Counted from the first letter of the stretch, positions 24,601 to 37,074 are shown. The stretch is 64,000 bases of DNA from Daucus carota subsp. sativus (GCF_001625215.2 NC_030383.2:5158779-5222778), one strand, 5' to 3'. Made by a program: numbers and translations. The notes: generated by a model from the sequence alone, not told the origin.

Positions 24601-25459
24601 TTAACATCAAACGAAACATTAAGCACATTGATTGTCCTGGACGTGAATCAGTCAATGCCAGTATTATGATCGAAAGTCCAAACACCCTCGCATATAATTA
24701 TTTGCACTATTGTGATATCAAGGAGCATGCAAAATGATAACATGTTTCATACAATATACTACTCAACATTCTGCATTTACCTCATCCGCAGACAACGGTA
24801 GTGCTATCATAACAGATAATTACTTACTATATATTATCAAATATTTTCCCTGGTCAACACAATCAGTATCTAACATATAATCCAAGATGATCACATTCCT
24901 AACTCACACATTACAAAATCACAAGAATCCATACCCAAAATCGATGCGACATAATCTCAGCAGAACCCGCTGACGCAGACCTGGGAGGAGGCAAATCATC
25001 AACAACCGGATCCAAGAAATTAGGATCATCCGCCCTAGTCGCCTCCGACGAAAGCCTAAGCGCCAACGACAACTGCAACTGATAACTCTCCTCCGTCTGC
25101 TGCGCCCAGCTTTTCGAAGACGAAAACGAAACCCCCCCACCGCCACCGCCTCCCCCACCATCCATCCCCATAGACCTCAATTGCTCCACACCCAATCCAT
25201 CCTGATCCACCGAAGCCACATAATAATCGCCCCCAGAAATCGAGCTCTCCCCAAAACTACTCCCACTCGATTGCCTCTGAATCGAAGTGGCCCCCATCCG
25301 ATTGAGCTGCGACGGTTGTTGACGGTGATCGGTGAAATCCCAATCGGACTTGAGCTTATTGCGCTCGGCGGAGTTGGACTCGTAGTAAGAGGCGGCGGGG
25401 GTGGATGTAAGAGAAGGGTCTTCCTGGTTGAGTAAAGTGTAGTTAGAGCGTCTTTCCAT
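15616..25459 (-). CDS. CTR1: CTR1-type Raf-like Ser/Thr protein kinase, negative regulator of ethylene signalling
   Basis: In air CTR1 is held at the ER by ethylene receptors and phosphorylates EIN2. The 15 coding exons are 25459-24935, 24028-23727, 23620-23476, 23196-23093, 20947-20739, 19071-18742, 18652-18612, 18071-18003, 17911-17811, 17704-17620, 17492-17394, 16329-16261, 16159-16028, 15905-15811 and 15724-15616. They sum to 2415 nt, 804 aa; Arabidopsis CTR1 is 821 aa. The N-terminus has [10 protein letters not shown] and [10 protein letters not shown]. The EDR1-type regulatory domain follows ([45 protein letters not shown] minus its last residue in usual form). The kinase domain starts near 535: Gly loop [11 protein letters not shown], Lys557, HRDLKSPN at 653-660, DFG at 673-675, WMAPEVL. 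Intron 11 (16330-17393) uses a GC donor. Two introns exceed 1.6 kb and hold transposon debris. The gene appears intact. Confidence 0.95.
21515..21610 (-). mobile_element. Possible SINE remnant in CTR1 intron 4
   Basis: On the minus strand, CTAAAGCAACCTCTTTG and, further on, AATAAGGTCTGCATG with CTCACCCTCATCGGACC resemble the conserved body of common plant SINEs, which carry AACAGCCTCT and GGTAAGGTCTGCGTACA blocks followed by CCCCAGACC. Ends and target duplications are not visible, so this is an old fragment at best. Confidence 0.4.
22215..22252. repeat. (TC)n(TG)n microsatellite in CTR1 intron 4
   Basis: A short CT run passes into about 13 TG units. Likely length-polymorphic. Confidence 0.9.
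22587..22773. mobile_element. Small inverted-repeat element in CTR1 intron 4
   Basis: The arms 22587-22625 and 22740-22773 are imperfect mirror copies (TAGAACC, then TTAAGGTTCTGCTGCAC against TAAGGTTTTGCTGCAC). The size of about 190 bp and the intronic position suggest a MITE. No clear target duplication was found, so the superfamily is open. Confidence 0.5.
24340..24830. repeat. Tandem duplication inside CTR1 intron 1
   Basis: Two diverged copies lie about 283 bases apart. The best-preserved part is GCATTTGCCTCATCCGCAGA at 24490 and its near match at 24773, with further shared blocks AATGCCAGTA, GAGCATG and ATACACTACTCAA before it. No coding content. Confidence 0.7.
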
Positions 25460-26833
25460 TGCAGAGGTTTTGGGGTTTGGTCTGGATTCAGACAGGCTTG
25501 AGAGTGAGAAGACCGGTCATTGTGTTTTGGTTACTTTTCATCCTTAATTTTCTTACAAGTAGGCTGTTTGTGTCTACATTTTCGCTTAATTTATATTCCC
25601 CCACCGCTTCGGTTCGTTGTATACAGACGGGGAATGTACAAATAGTGTTGGCGTCTTCAGCCCTTCATTTATTTTATTTGCTTTAACTTCATTCAATATT
25701 AATTTCAAAAAAAAAAAAATCTTCATTTAATATTAGTATCTAAATTTTTTAAGATATGCTTAAAAAATCGATACTTATTTTGAGATGGATAGGAGCGGAA
25801 GAATTATGTGTCAAGTCAAAATCTCATCGATATATATGATATTTATATTTAGACATGTATAAGAGTTGGACTAAAATAATAACAAAATATATATATTATT
25901 TATAATTGGTTCATATAAAAATGGTTATGTTACGGTTTGGCTATCCGACAAATTTAGTTGACTGAGGATTCATATAAAATATCGAGTCTTACGATGGTGC
26001 TAACATATTATCGGACAAATCAAATTGTTCCTCTCAGAAATTGACACTTGTTGATTTATCACCGCTCTCCATTATCCAACCAGATAGCTTTTATAATGAA
26101 ATGAACGAAAATATATGTAATAAAAATATCTAGAAATTGCATATGAATCTTTTATGTAAACCCACTTCATATTAATGTATATTATCATATCGATAAAGAT
26201 AAATTTCGTACGTGCACAAGAAATTATCATTGATCGTATTATTAAAACATAATTCTCTTGATGTCCAAATTTTAAGTACAATCAAATAAGAAATCATCGT
26301 CAATATATATAATTGATCATATTATCCAATTTTTATCAAGTCTAAAATTTGGAGGCAACAAAAATAAGAGATCATCGTTAAACTTGATTTTGAAACCAAA
26401 TTTCATTACAGAGCTAAGTTTGGGCAGTCAAACTAGAAACCACAATCTAAAATTCTTTCATAACTTGTTTTTTACTCGTCAAGTCAATTAAATAAATATC
26501 ATTATCGAGTCCAATATCTATACCTCATATAGAAAATCTTTAAACTGATGTGAAAACAAACAAATATAAAAATAACGAATGCGATGAAGTTACAAGTCAA
26601 GTATTAATTGAAAATTCAAACGATCAAGTTAACAACGATCTCACTCCAAAGTAATGACAACATCAAAAGCATGTGTCAATACCATGAACAAATACCTTAT
26701 TTCCCAGTAAATAATGAGATTGTAAAACAGTGCTAATTTTATTCATTGATTAGTCGTTTTGATATCCGTCGATATCTTCTTATTTTCATCTATTAGTATA
26801 TTAGAATTATTCGTGGACCTTTGTTTCACTTGT
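25460..26833. other. CTR1 upstream region, gene-free
   Basis: The CTR1 promoter and 5' UTR occupy the left end. The rest is AT-rich with no recognisable gene or element. Confidence 0.4.
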
Positions 26834-27250
26834 GTGAATCCAGTAAATTGAAATACTTACGATTCGTCAATTTATTTTGCATATCCATATAGATAATTGA
26901 GAATCATTTGTTAGAGTCTTGGAGTTCATTTGTTAAAGTTTCACATCATTCTTTTACATAATATTATCAAATACTATATTCGTTGAAGTTTCATATCACT
27001 CTTTGACATAATACTATCAAATGCTATTTAAGATCACAATTACGCTATTTGTGAATCTTGTGAATTGAAATACTTATGATTCGTCATTCTATTTTGCACA
27101 TCCGTATAGATAGTTGAGAATCATTTGTTGAGCATTGGAGTTTGATTGTTCGTTAAAGTTTCACATCATTCTTTGACATAATATTATCAAACACTATATT
27201 CGTTAAGTTTCACATCACTCCTATCTATTTAAGATCACAATTACTTGTTA
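26834..27250. repeat. Two-copy tandem repeat, about 217-bp period
   Basis: Copy 1 is 26834-27050 and copy 2 is 27051 to about 27250. Shared blocks include GATTCGTCA, TTGAGAATCATTTGTT, AAAGTTTCACATCATTCTTT and ACATAATATTATCAAA. Part of this is repeated a further time within each copy. Not coding. Confidence 0.8.
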
Positions 27251-27791
27251 TTTGTTATTGACAATTTGGTACACCGACATGAAAAATGAATGTTTGGATT
27301 TCAAGTTTTGATACACGAAATACGAAAGTACAAGAATATAAAAGTTAATATAATATTAATAATATAATTCTGTAAAATCTTACACCATATTATTATTTAT
27401 GTGAAGAGAACATTACACCATACTATTGTTCAATGCGGGAACCGTAAAATCTTGAACAAATGGCAAAATGCATAATTTAATTCTATGTAAGAGTTGTCAA
27501 TCCGCTATAAACAGAATTGAAAATACCCAAAAATGTCGTAGAAGGCCGCCCATCTACAGCCTACAAGGTTTTAATCATTTGTGGCTGAATCTTTTTGGTC
27601 CAACATAGCTATCAACAGTCCTCTCGTGGCATCAGCAAGGTCGAAGGAATATACTGTATGCCATGGTCAATCATCATTCAACCAGCTGAAACTCTGACAG
27701 TAGCATCAACAAGGACAAAAATTGATTTCAGTGGCTAAGTTATACACAGATCATGGACTTATGGTAGTCTGAAGCAATAATTGGTATGAAC
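27251..27791. other. 3' flank of the FkbM gene
   Basis: AT-rich, containing the methyltransferase 3' UTR. Nothing else was seen. Confidence 0.4.
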
Positions 27792-29668
27792 TTAATCCAT
27801 TTTGGTGCAATGGGCATCAGTACCATGCTGCGTACAATGATGGTAACCCACACTATGCAGGAACTCTCTAATTTCTTTGGATGTACTGTTGCTGGCTTGC
27901 AACAGTCTTTCGTCTTCCTCGTATATTAAAAATGGGGCTTCCCCTTTCTTCCTTGATAACAACTTTGTAGCTCCTTTAAGTACATGATATTCCCATCCCT
28001 GGACATCTATTTTAAGAAGAATAACGGGTACAGATTCTGGAATGACTTCATCAAGTGGAATAGTCCTTACTTGAATGGCAATCTCCTCATTGGATTTAAA
28101 AGCCAACTTTGCACCAGAGGCTGAAACTGCACTATTGTCAAGCCGACCAACCAACTACATTTGCACAAAACAGTTCAAATATCAATAGAAAGTTTGCTGT
28201 TCTGTTACCAAATTGCAGCCAAAAGCAATAAATGGAAAGAAGGAACACAAGTGGAACAAGCTAAATGATATGGTAAATTAACTGATACCATCATATCCAG
28301 TTATAATTAAAAGGTGCACATAAAATAGGCACACTCTTTCCAACATTAGTCCCCCCCCCCCCCCCCCCCCCGGCCCACTCAAGTTAGGCACATGCATAGG
28401 ATTGTGAGGGCGCAAGATGTTGATTCTTTGAAGTCAGGTGCAAACCACTTTTTTGTTACCCTACAATTTGCCTTGGCCATAAACATATAAAACAGAAATA
28501 TAAGATTTAGGCATCTAACAAAGTTATTTGAGTCGATAAGAAACGTGAGCATTACCACCCTATTAGAGTAATATATTAGTATTTACTCTTTTTTTACTAT
28601 CCTCAGATGTTCCTTGCAAGTATTAAAGATTGGACTACTTTTCCATACGGGCCTAGTAGGGAAAAGAATGAACATTCCTGACCTTCTAAGTTAAGTAGGT
28701 AGTCGCTCCCTTCTTGTTAAATACCTAGGATTTTACTAATTATTGGTCGCAAATGACCATCAACTTTTAATACGTCACGCCTGGATAAGCCGGAGAAAGA
28801 TTTTGAGCCTCGCTGTCTCTAGTCCCTTAACAACTATGACCATATACAAAGTAATAAATCGCTACCCATTTCTGATGCCATTTTCAGCAGTGGAATAACT
28901 TCATTCTGTCCAATAACATCACAAAAAAGAATAAATACAATGTACTCCCAAATAAATCCACAAGACCGCAAGTATAAAACTAAAACACAATCTGATCATA
29001 TCAAGAAACATATGTATACGCAAACATATCATAATTGCAGTAAATTATAAGCTAATCAAATAATCCACCTTATGAAAAGTAATATTCCCAACTCGATCAG
29101 ACGCGGCCGCTTCAAAAACAGTAACCAAATCCTTAACCCGATTAAAATACACCCCCTCGCATATCCTCTGCAAATTCTCAAACACAGGCTCAAATGCGAA
29201 AACTCTAAACCCCATAACCGCAGCCGCAAACGAAGCCATACCCACATTAGCACCAACATCAACAAACACCCCCATTTCTCCCTCCCCCTTCTTCTCCTCC
29301 AAATAATCCTGCACCGTGCCCGATATATCGGGCTTTCGAAACATTTTCCCTTTCAAGATCCTAACAATGTTCTTGTGAGGCTTTTCGGGCAAAGTTCCGA
29401 AATCAGAGAGTGAATAAAGAAAAGGGTATTTGAGTCCCTCAACAACGCTGGCAATGACAGGGTGAGCTTGAGGTGAATTGTAGCAATCGAAGGGCTGAAT
29501 TGAGGGGCTGTGAATTAGGGTTTTGGAGTGGAAACTAGGGTTTGGATTTGAAGCGTGGAATGTGAGGTAAAGGTATGTGAGGAGGATCAGAAAAGTGGAG
29601 GAGAAGAGAATTAGGGTTTTGGAGGTGAGGATTTTAGTGGGTTTGTCTTTTTTCCAAGCATTTGCCAT
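27792..29668 (-). CDS. FkbM-family SAM-dependent methyltransferase, type II membrane protein
   Basis: The two coding exons are 29668-29069 and 28154-27792; together 963 nt, 320 aa. Residues about 18-37 form a single membrane anchor (LILFSSTFLILLTYLYLTF) behind a short basic N-terminus, suggesting a Golgi or ER lumenal enzyme. Motif I for S-adenosylmethionine is at about 137-145 (VFVDVGANVG), followed by an acidic loop (FAFEP). Exon 2 carries the FkbM core LLKIDVQGWEYHVLKGA and the YEED motif. The family methylates oxygen atoms on sugars or small molecules; the plant substrate is not known to me. The intron contains a 21-base poly-C run at 28351-28371. All splice sites are GT-AG. Confidence 0.88.
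28351..28371. repeat. Poly-C homopolymer, 21 bases, in the methyltransferase intron
   Basis: An uninterrupted run of 21 C sits in otherwise AT-rich intron. Rare in plant DNA; its length may be a sequencing or assembly artefact. Confidence 0.85.
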
Positions 29669-30296
29669 GGGAATTGGGGGGTGATTTTGCCGGGAAAATT
29701 AGGGTTTAAGTATCACAAAGATAGGATCTTGAGCATCAATTCTTGATTTACTTGCAGCACAGGAGAAAGCAGTAGCTGCTGCCTGCTAGCCTATATTTTA
29801 GTTCAAAAAAACTAGATTAATTAATTATATTTCCCTTAATTTATGTAAAAAATTGCAACATATAATTTTAAACCGCTTAATTTGGGAAGTACACTGTACA
29901 AGTACTAATTATATTGCATGATAACTTAATTGTTTTCCCTTCAAATAAAAAATTGTGTATGATATCTAAAAGATATTTATTATATAAATTTGTTTAAAAT
30001 AATTAGTCAAAGGCTATACTTTGATTAATTTTTCTTTCTGTTAATAGAAATGGAATCCTTGGCCGACTAACCTAATATTCTGGTAGTATCATATAAAAAA
30101 GATTTATAGCTCATTCTATACAGATGTGCCAATGTGCCATACGGCCCATACCATACTATAATAGTATTAAGCTCTTATTTTACTGGTATAATAATGAAGT
30201 ATATTGACCCTGGAAGGCTGGAACTGATAAAAGTTCCTCTGTTTCTGTAGCTTGAACTGGAACTAAAGATCTGTGATTTTTATGCCAAGAATTTTA
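29669..30296. other. Intergenic, divergent promoters
   Basis: The methyltransferase (minus) and reductase (plus) genes diverge from this 630-base AT-rich stretch, which must hold both promoters. No clear element was identified. Confidence 0.4.
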
Positions 30297-31642
<1,346 letters not shown>

Positions 31643-32184
31643 AAAAAGCTTCTGTACCTCAAGAGAACTTCAAATTCCCTGTTCCTGGATGCGCTGTCTT
31701 GTACTAATTACACTTGTAATTCACCTAAATGTTTAGCTTCATTCTATTCATTAGTCAGTGTTCCAACAATCTGATTGAACTCTTAGATAACAATAGCACG
31801 AGTTTGATTGAAATTACAGACTACTTAGAAGGTCACTAGACTAAATGTTGGCTGTGCCAGATCGACATTGTCTTAGTTTAAGATCTAAAATAGGTCATGA
31901 CCTTCGACTAATCAATAGACTTCTCTTTTTTTTTTGAATCTGTGAAAATATTCCGGACATTTTCTTGTCAGATATTAAGAATTTTGTCTAAATTTTCACG
32001 GGACATCTCATGTCTCCTCCTATTATCGGATGAAGGATTTTCTTCGTATGAAAGAACCATTCTTTTTAATATTATATTTCAGTACAATTTATTTAGAGAA
32101 AAGTTATTCCGAAAAAAAAAAATACATGGTAACAAACCCCTTGTCATATGTACAATGCCCCGCCATTTTTAACAACACTTTCAA
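31643..32184. other. Intergenic between reductase and PPR gene
   Basis: Reductase 3' UTR and PPR 5' region; no repeat or gene seen. Confidence 0.4.
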
Positions 32185-33768
32185 ATGTTTCAAAAAACCG
32201 TTACAACCTACAGAAACACAAGTATCGCTTCCTTGTCCAAAACCTGCAAAACCTTAAACCAACTCAAACAAATCCATGCTTACCTCCTCAAATCAATCTT
32301 ACACGAAACCCCTTTTGCCATCGGCCCCATTCTCTCTGTCGCCGCAACCTCTAAGGATGATACATTCTTTACTTATGCCAATGCCATTTTTCGAAACCTC
32401 ATTCTTCGCAATACGTTCATGTTTAATACAATGATCAGAGGAAATGTAGAAAGAAATAGACCTGTACCCGCAATTCTATGTTATAAAGAAATGTTGAATT
32501 GTGGGTTTTTAGCGAATAATTATACTTTTACACCTTTGATCAAGGCGTGTTCAATGCTAGATTGTAGGAAAATTGGGTTCTTGGTGCATGCCCATGTTGT
32601 AGTTTTGGGGTTTTGTGGTGATCCTTTTGTTGGAAGTGCGCTTATTGAGTTTTATTCGAGTGATCTTGACTTGCGGTTAGCTCGGGTGTTGTTTGATGGA
32701 ATGCCAAGGAGAGATGTGGTTTTATGGACTGTGATGATTGATGGGTATGGTAAGATGGGAGATGTTGAGAATGCGAGAGCTTTGTTTGATGAGATGCCAG
32801 AGAGAAATGTGATTGCGTGGAGTACGATGATGGCAGCGTACTCGAGGGTCAGTGAGTATAAGGAAGTGATTTCCTTGTATTCATTGATGCAGAGAGAGGG
32901 TGTAAGGCCGAATGAATCAGTTCTTGTGAGTGTTACAACAGCATGTGCTAATCTTGGTGCATTGGCACAAGGAATGTGGATTCATTCCTTTGCTAAGCAG
33001 AACAAGCTTGACTCTAACCCCATCTTAGCTACTGCTTTGGTCGATATGTACTCGAAGTGTGGTTATCTAGAATTAGCTTTATCAGTTTTTGAAAGTATTG
33101 CTGCGAAGGATTCTGCCTCATGGAATGCTATAATTTCTGGAGTTGCAATAAATGGGGAGGCAATAATGTCACTGGAACTATTTAATAAAATGGTTAAGGC
33201 TGAAGTCCAGCCCAACGACACAACTTTTGTTGCTGTGTTCACAGCTTGTACACATGCTCGCTTGGTTAACAAGGGACTTGAGTTGTTTGAACAGATGAAT
33301 TCTTTGTACGGGGTTGAACCTAAGTATGAGCATCATGCCTGTATGGTTGATCTTTTGGCAAGAGCTGGTAGGTTAGAAGAGGCTAAGACCTTCATAGACA
33401 ATAGGATGGGTGGGATTGGAGAAGGAGATGCCAATGTTTGGGGAGCTTTACTCAATGCATGTAGAATATATGGCAATGTGGAAATTGGGGATGAAGTATG
33501 GAAAAGGCTTGCTAACATGAGAGTATCTGATTCTGGGACTCATGTGTTGTCTTATAATATTTATAAGGAAGCTGGCTGGGAAAATGAGGCAAAAGGGGTG
33601 CGGAAGTTGATCTCGGAGTCCAGAATAAAGAAAACTCCTGGATGCAGTGTTTTGGAGGTAGATGGAATGGTTGAGGAATTTGTAGCAGGTGATCTTTCGC
33701 ATCCACAAGCTCAAGAAATTTGCAGAATGCTTAGTTCTTTGTTTAATGTCATGCATACTCTTGAGTAG
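32185..33768 (+). CDS. Pentatricopeptide repeat protein, PLS subfamily, E type
   Basis: Intronless 527-aa protein, as is usual for plant PPR genes. Successive P, L and S motifs run from about residue 75 to 410 (for example FMFNTMIRGNVERN, VVLWTVMIDGYGKMGD, NVIAWSTMMAAYSRV, DSASWNAIISGVAING). They are followed by an E/E+ region: ALLNACRIYGNVEIGDEV, then the PGCSVLEVDGMVEEF signature and the HPQAQEI segment. There is no DYW deaminase domain. The N-terminus is basic and Ser/Thr-rich, consistent with a mitochondrial or plastid transit peptide. Members bind organellar RNA and usually specify C-to-U editing sites; the target cannot be read from here. The ATG at 32185 gives the longest frame with a natural N-terminus. 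Confidence 0.93.
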   Translation: MFQKTVTTYRNTSIASLSKTCKTLNQLKQIHAYLLKSILHETPFAIGPILSVAATSKDDTFFTYANAIFRNLILRNTFMFNTMIRGNVERNRPVPAILCYKEMLNCGFLANNYTFTPLIKACSMLDCRKIGFLVHAHVVVLGFCGDPFVGSALIEFYSSDLDLRLARVLFDGMPRRDVVLWTVMIDGYGKMGDVENARALFDEMPERNVIAWSTMMAAYSRVSEYKEVISLYSLMQREGVRPNESVLVSVTTACANLGALAQGMWIHSFAKQNKLDSNPILATALVDMYSKCGYLELALSVFESIAAKDSASWNAIISGVAINGEAIMSLELFNKMVKAEVQPNDTTFVAVFTACTHARLVNKGLELFEQMNSLYGVEPKYEHHACMVDLLARAGRLEEAKTFIDNRMGGIGEGDANVWGALLNACRIYGNVEIGDEVWKRLANMRVSDSGTHVLSYNIYKEAGWENEAKGVRKLISESRIKKTPGCSVLEVDGMVEEFVAGDLSHPQAQEICRMLSSLFNVMHTLE

Positions 33769-34930
33769 CTCTTTTCGGAAATGATGGTGATGGCTATTGA
33801 CATCGTCGCAAAATTGGATGCTTAGAAATATAAAGAGGTGATTTTATTTTTTATAAATATTACAATTACTTGCCCCTCTACACAAATTCTTGACTTTCCT
33901 ACTTATCCTCTCTATATCTACTGAGTCCAACATAGTACTAGTTAATCTAACATATGACATTATTGTGCCTGTCACATCAAAGATGAGAATTCTTTGGTGA
34001 AATGAGTCTAAAATCCAGGGTATAATATGAACCAACATAGGACCAGAGCTGTAAGGTATCAGCGTGTATTTTCTCTAAAAATACTTGTTTTCCCTTGTGT
34101 GGATACTTTTCAGTGAATGAAGCATGAAGTTGAGGTAATATGAGCATTTAAAGGTTTTATTCTTTGTGAACAGAGAGGAGTTGTGTGGTTGCATAATCAG
34201 CATTATGAGATTCTAGTAGTAGAGTGGATATATGACCTATATTCTTGGGCACGATAAGAGGACCCACTCACATAAATATGACAGCACCCTTAAAGAATTA
34301 ATCTAATGACGAAATTATGTTTCTAGAAATGCAAGCGCTCACCCTCAAGTTCCTGAGCTGTCTCAGAAGTTTGTTATTGATGAAATCAGTAGTCAAAGGA
34401 CTCGGCTGTAATTAGATTAGAACTCTTACCTTTATTTTTCATCTTCACTAGTTCAGTAAAGGTCATATTGCAGGGATCTTAGCATATAAGCTTACATCTC
34501 TATCTTGCTTTTTTATTGCATTATAGCTAAATTATGGCATAGGGTTACATGTCTTTGTTGTTTCTAGTTGCCATCTTCAACTGAAGTTCTACTGTTCAGT
34601 TGCCTCATTATTAAAGCTTGATTTCACCATTTTGTGTATATTGATTTTTTTGTTGAGATTTATATGAACAAGTATACCTAGTAAGTAGTAATGACGAAAC
34701 TAAATTTCGAGGAACCTTGCATATGTAACATCTCCTTTAGACAGTATCTGCTTAAGTTATATTTGCACAACAAGGAAAGCCTGGTATTCATAGTATCCAG
34801 GAACTGATAGACCTGGCAAAGATCAATGTCCATGGCTATAACAAGATAGTGGTCAAGGTTCAATACGATTTACCACATGTTAATGGCCTCTTTTTGTCCA
34901 ATGAGAGATCATAACTGACATGAGTTTGAC
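33769..34930. other. Intergenic, gene-free
   Basis: PPR 3' flank and AT-rich DNA. No gene, RNA or recognisable repeat was found. Confidence 0.4.
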
Positions 34931-34934
34931 TTGA

Positions 34935-35388
34935 TAAGGAGTTGTGTCTGTTGAAACTGAGTAATGTCTTGAGTTTTGTAATTGATGGCCATGAGGTGTG
35001 GTTTGCGAAATACTCAGGGAGTTTGAAAAAGCCTCAATTTTACGGAAATTTTAGTTTTGATAGAGATGCTTTGAAAATGGAATTGGACATGTTCAGCCAT
35101 ATAACAAATTTTTTTCAAAGGAAATAGAAACATTTAGTGTGCACATTGTAAATTTTGATGACATATTAATAGAGTGCTATTACAAACTTCATGTTTTTCA
35201 TTTTCAGCGATCTAGCAGCTGATGCAACAAGAAGACAGGGTTTCGGGTGGTATGGTGGACCCAAGAAGGTCAATTTGTTTGGGAATGATTTGCACAAGCA
35301 AACTATGAAGAGTGGGGAAGCTGTCTGCTTTTTTAGAAGTTCAGCAGCAGACTCTGATGGCATTGTGGATCTATGGAACAAGTGGTAG
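34935..35388 (+). pseudogene. Broken gene remnant, possibly BAHD acyltransferase C-terminus
   Basis: Two open pieces are visible. The second (about 35206-35388) reads DLAADATRRQGFGWYGGP then KKVNLF and ends DGIVDLWNKW. GFGWYGGPKKV resembles the DFGWGxPKKV motif that all BAHD acyltransferases carry near their C-terminus, most like anthocyanin/phenolic malonyltransferases. The first piece (about 34942-35124) I cannot place. The HxxxD part and most of the enzyme are missing, there is no shared long frame, and the Asp of DFGWG is replaced by Gly. I infer a decayed 3' fragment; the family call rests on one motif. Confidence 0.4.
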
Positions 35389-35479
35389 CTCAAATGACTC
35401 GGATGTTAATATGATGGAGAAATAAACCGGCAACCAGAAGACTATTAACCGGTATTCCTCTAACTCTCATTAGCTACCA

Positions 35480-35750
35480 TAAACATCTATTGTTGGATAG
35501 TTGATACGGGAGCAGCAAATTATGTAAATGACTGGAAATCTGGAAATTGGTCACAGTACGGAAAGACTTGCTAACAAAAATAATTCAATTTTTTTAAAAA
35601 ATAATAATTTTAACTATGCAATCAAAAGACTTAAAAATGTGAACGGAAGAAGTATTATGATCCTTGCATGCATGTCTTCAATCCTGTTCTGCATACTAAA
35701 ACTAAGCACATTGAGGTGAACCCTTCTGACCAGTATCATACTTTCACCAG
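35480..35750 (+). mobile_element. Ty1/copia retrotransposon fossil fragments
   Basis: Short traces look like a copia protease region (WIVDTGA) and, about 180 bases on, the C-terminal end of a copia RNase H (TKHIEV). The element is broken and nearly all of it is lost; no terminal repeats were recognised. Old, by its decay. Confidence 0.4.
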
Positions 35751-35822
35751 AAAAATACAACATACAAGTTAATATCTAATGAAACTATTAAATCCCCGAT
35801 ATTTACATTTATTATTTTTGTA

Positions 35823-36125
35823 CTCCCTCCGTCTCAATTTATAGGTCCAGTTTGGGAAAAAAAATTGTCCCAAAATACTTGTCCCTCTCTTCTTTCAATA
35901 CAAATTTATCTACATATTAATTGTGATTTTTTTGAAACTCAACATTATTTTCATTTCTCAATGCACTAAATCTCTATATTTATTGTGATTTTTTTGAAAC
36001 TCAACAATATTCTCACTTATCAATGCACTAATTAATGATACATGAGATAAGATTCCATCTGACCAACTTTTTTCTTAATATGTGTGTTTATTCCAAAATG
36101 GACCTATAAATTGAGACGGAGGGAG
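35823..36125. mobile_element. Stowaway MITE, 303 bp
   Basis: Near-perfect inverted ends of 27 bases, starting CTCCCTCCGTCTCAATTTAT, flanked by TA on both sides. The close match of the two arms indicates a young insertion. Confidence 0.93.
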
Positions 36126-36380
36126 TATGTAGAAAGTTGTGACCACAACTGTTTGATTTAAAACATGTACGATGACATCCCAGATCCAGAACTTACACGT
36201 GGGTTTGTTCGGTAGGGACAGCTGAAAGTCCCCAAGTCTTTACGCTTATGGCCACCGGAGTGACGGAGTCCGGACCCTCACGTGAAATTTCCAACTTCAA
36301 ACTCAGAGCTTCCATAAAATAGGACAATAAGCTTTACTGCTTTCTCTATAAAACAGTATAGCAGACAGCAATGTGTATTA

Positions 36381-36619
36381 CTTCCTTTGTCTTGAGACCG
36401 TTCCGTTTGAATTTTTTACACGTAGTTTTTAAGTTTTCTTATTCTAGTGTTAAATTTATTGTTTTTTATATTTTAATAAAAATATATGATTGACTTTTTA
36501 GTTTTGAAAAAGAAAATTTTGAAAATAATAATTTTACTTATATAGTCAAAAAGTTTAGAATTATGTATCGAAAAATCAAACGATCTCTAGTTGAAAACGG
36601 TTCGAAACGGAGAGAATAG
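36381..36619. mobile_element. Decayed Stowaway-like MITE
   Basis: TA flanks a left end CTTCCTTTGTC and a right end that mirrors it loosely (CTATTCTCTCCGTTTCG on the other strand). The two arms share ACCGTT and GTTTGAAT-like blocks. Older than its neighbours. Confidence 0.5.
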
Positions 36620-36647
36620 TATCAAAGTGAATTAGTTTAATTCATTT

Positions 36648-36908
36648 TTAATGGATAGATTTTGGTGCATTCTGTTCTAATCTATGGACAGTTAAGTAAT
36701 TATGGTCGTGGTTGTCAGCACTTAGCATCCTCTCATGTTTAAATGGCAAAAGACAATGAAATGAGAAATTGTCATTCATATTATCAGATCTCAGTGTCAC
36801 TATCAAAAGAGAGTTAAATAATGCAACAAACACAAAGAACCGGACTATTTTGAAAGCAACAACATTTCGTAGATCTGACATTTCATCTACCCCTTGAAAA
36901 TTTAACAT
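36648..36908 (-). CDS. Candidate small secreted peptide precursor (speculative)
   Basis: The frame starts at an ATG at 36908, with a second ATG nine codons on, and codes 86 aa. A TATA-like box (TATAAATATATAC on the minus strand, about 36992-37005) lies some 90 bases upstream. The second Met is followed by a basic stretch and a hydrophobic core (IVRFFVFVALFNSLLIVTL), which could be a signal peptide or membrane anchor. The remainder is short, polar and His/Asn-rich, ending NAPKSIH. It matches no plant peptide-hormone motif I know (CLE, CEP, IDA, RGF, PSK). It may equally be a chance frame. Confidence 0.25.
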   Translation of the reverse strand: MLNFQGVDEMSDLRNVVAFKIVRFFVFVALFNSLLIVTLRSDNMNDNFSFHCLLPFKHERMLSADNHDHNYLTVHRLEQNAPKSIH

Positions 36909-37074
36909 AAAATACTTGTCCCCATCCCAATTATTCTAACTACCTCCCATTGACCCTTGTTGTGCGATTTCGTTTCGCTTGTAAAAAACACTGTATATAT
37001 TTATACTACTTTTCTCCTTTTATTTAAATGATGAATATTGATGAAATATCTGGATAAATTGAGATTACAAAGTC

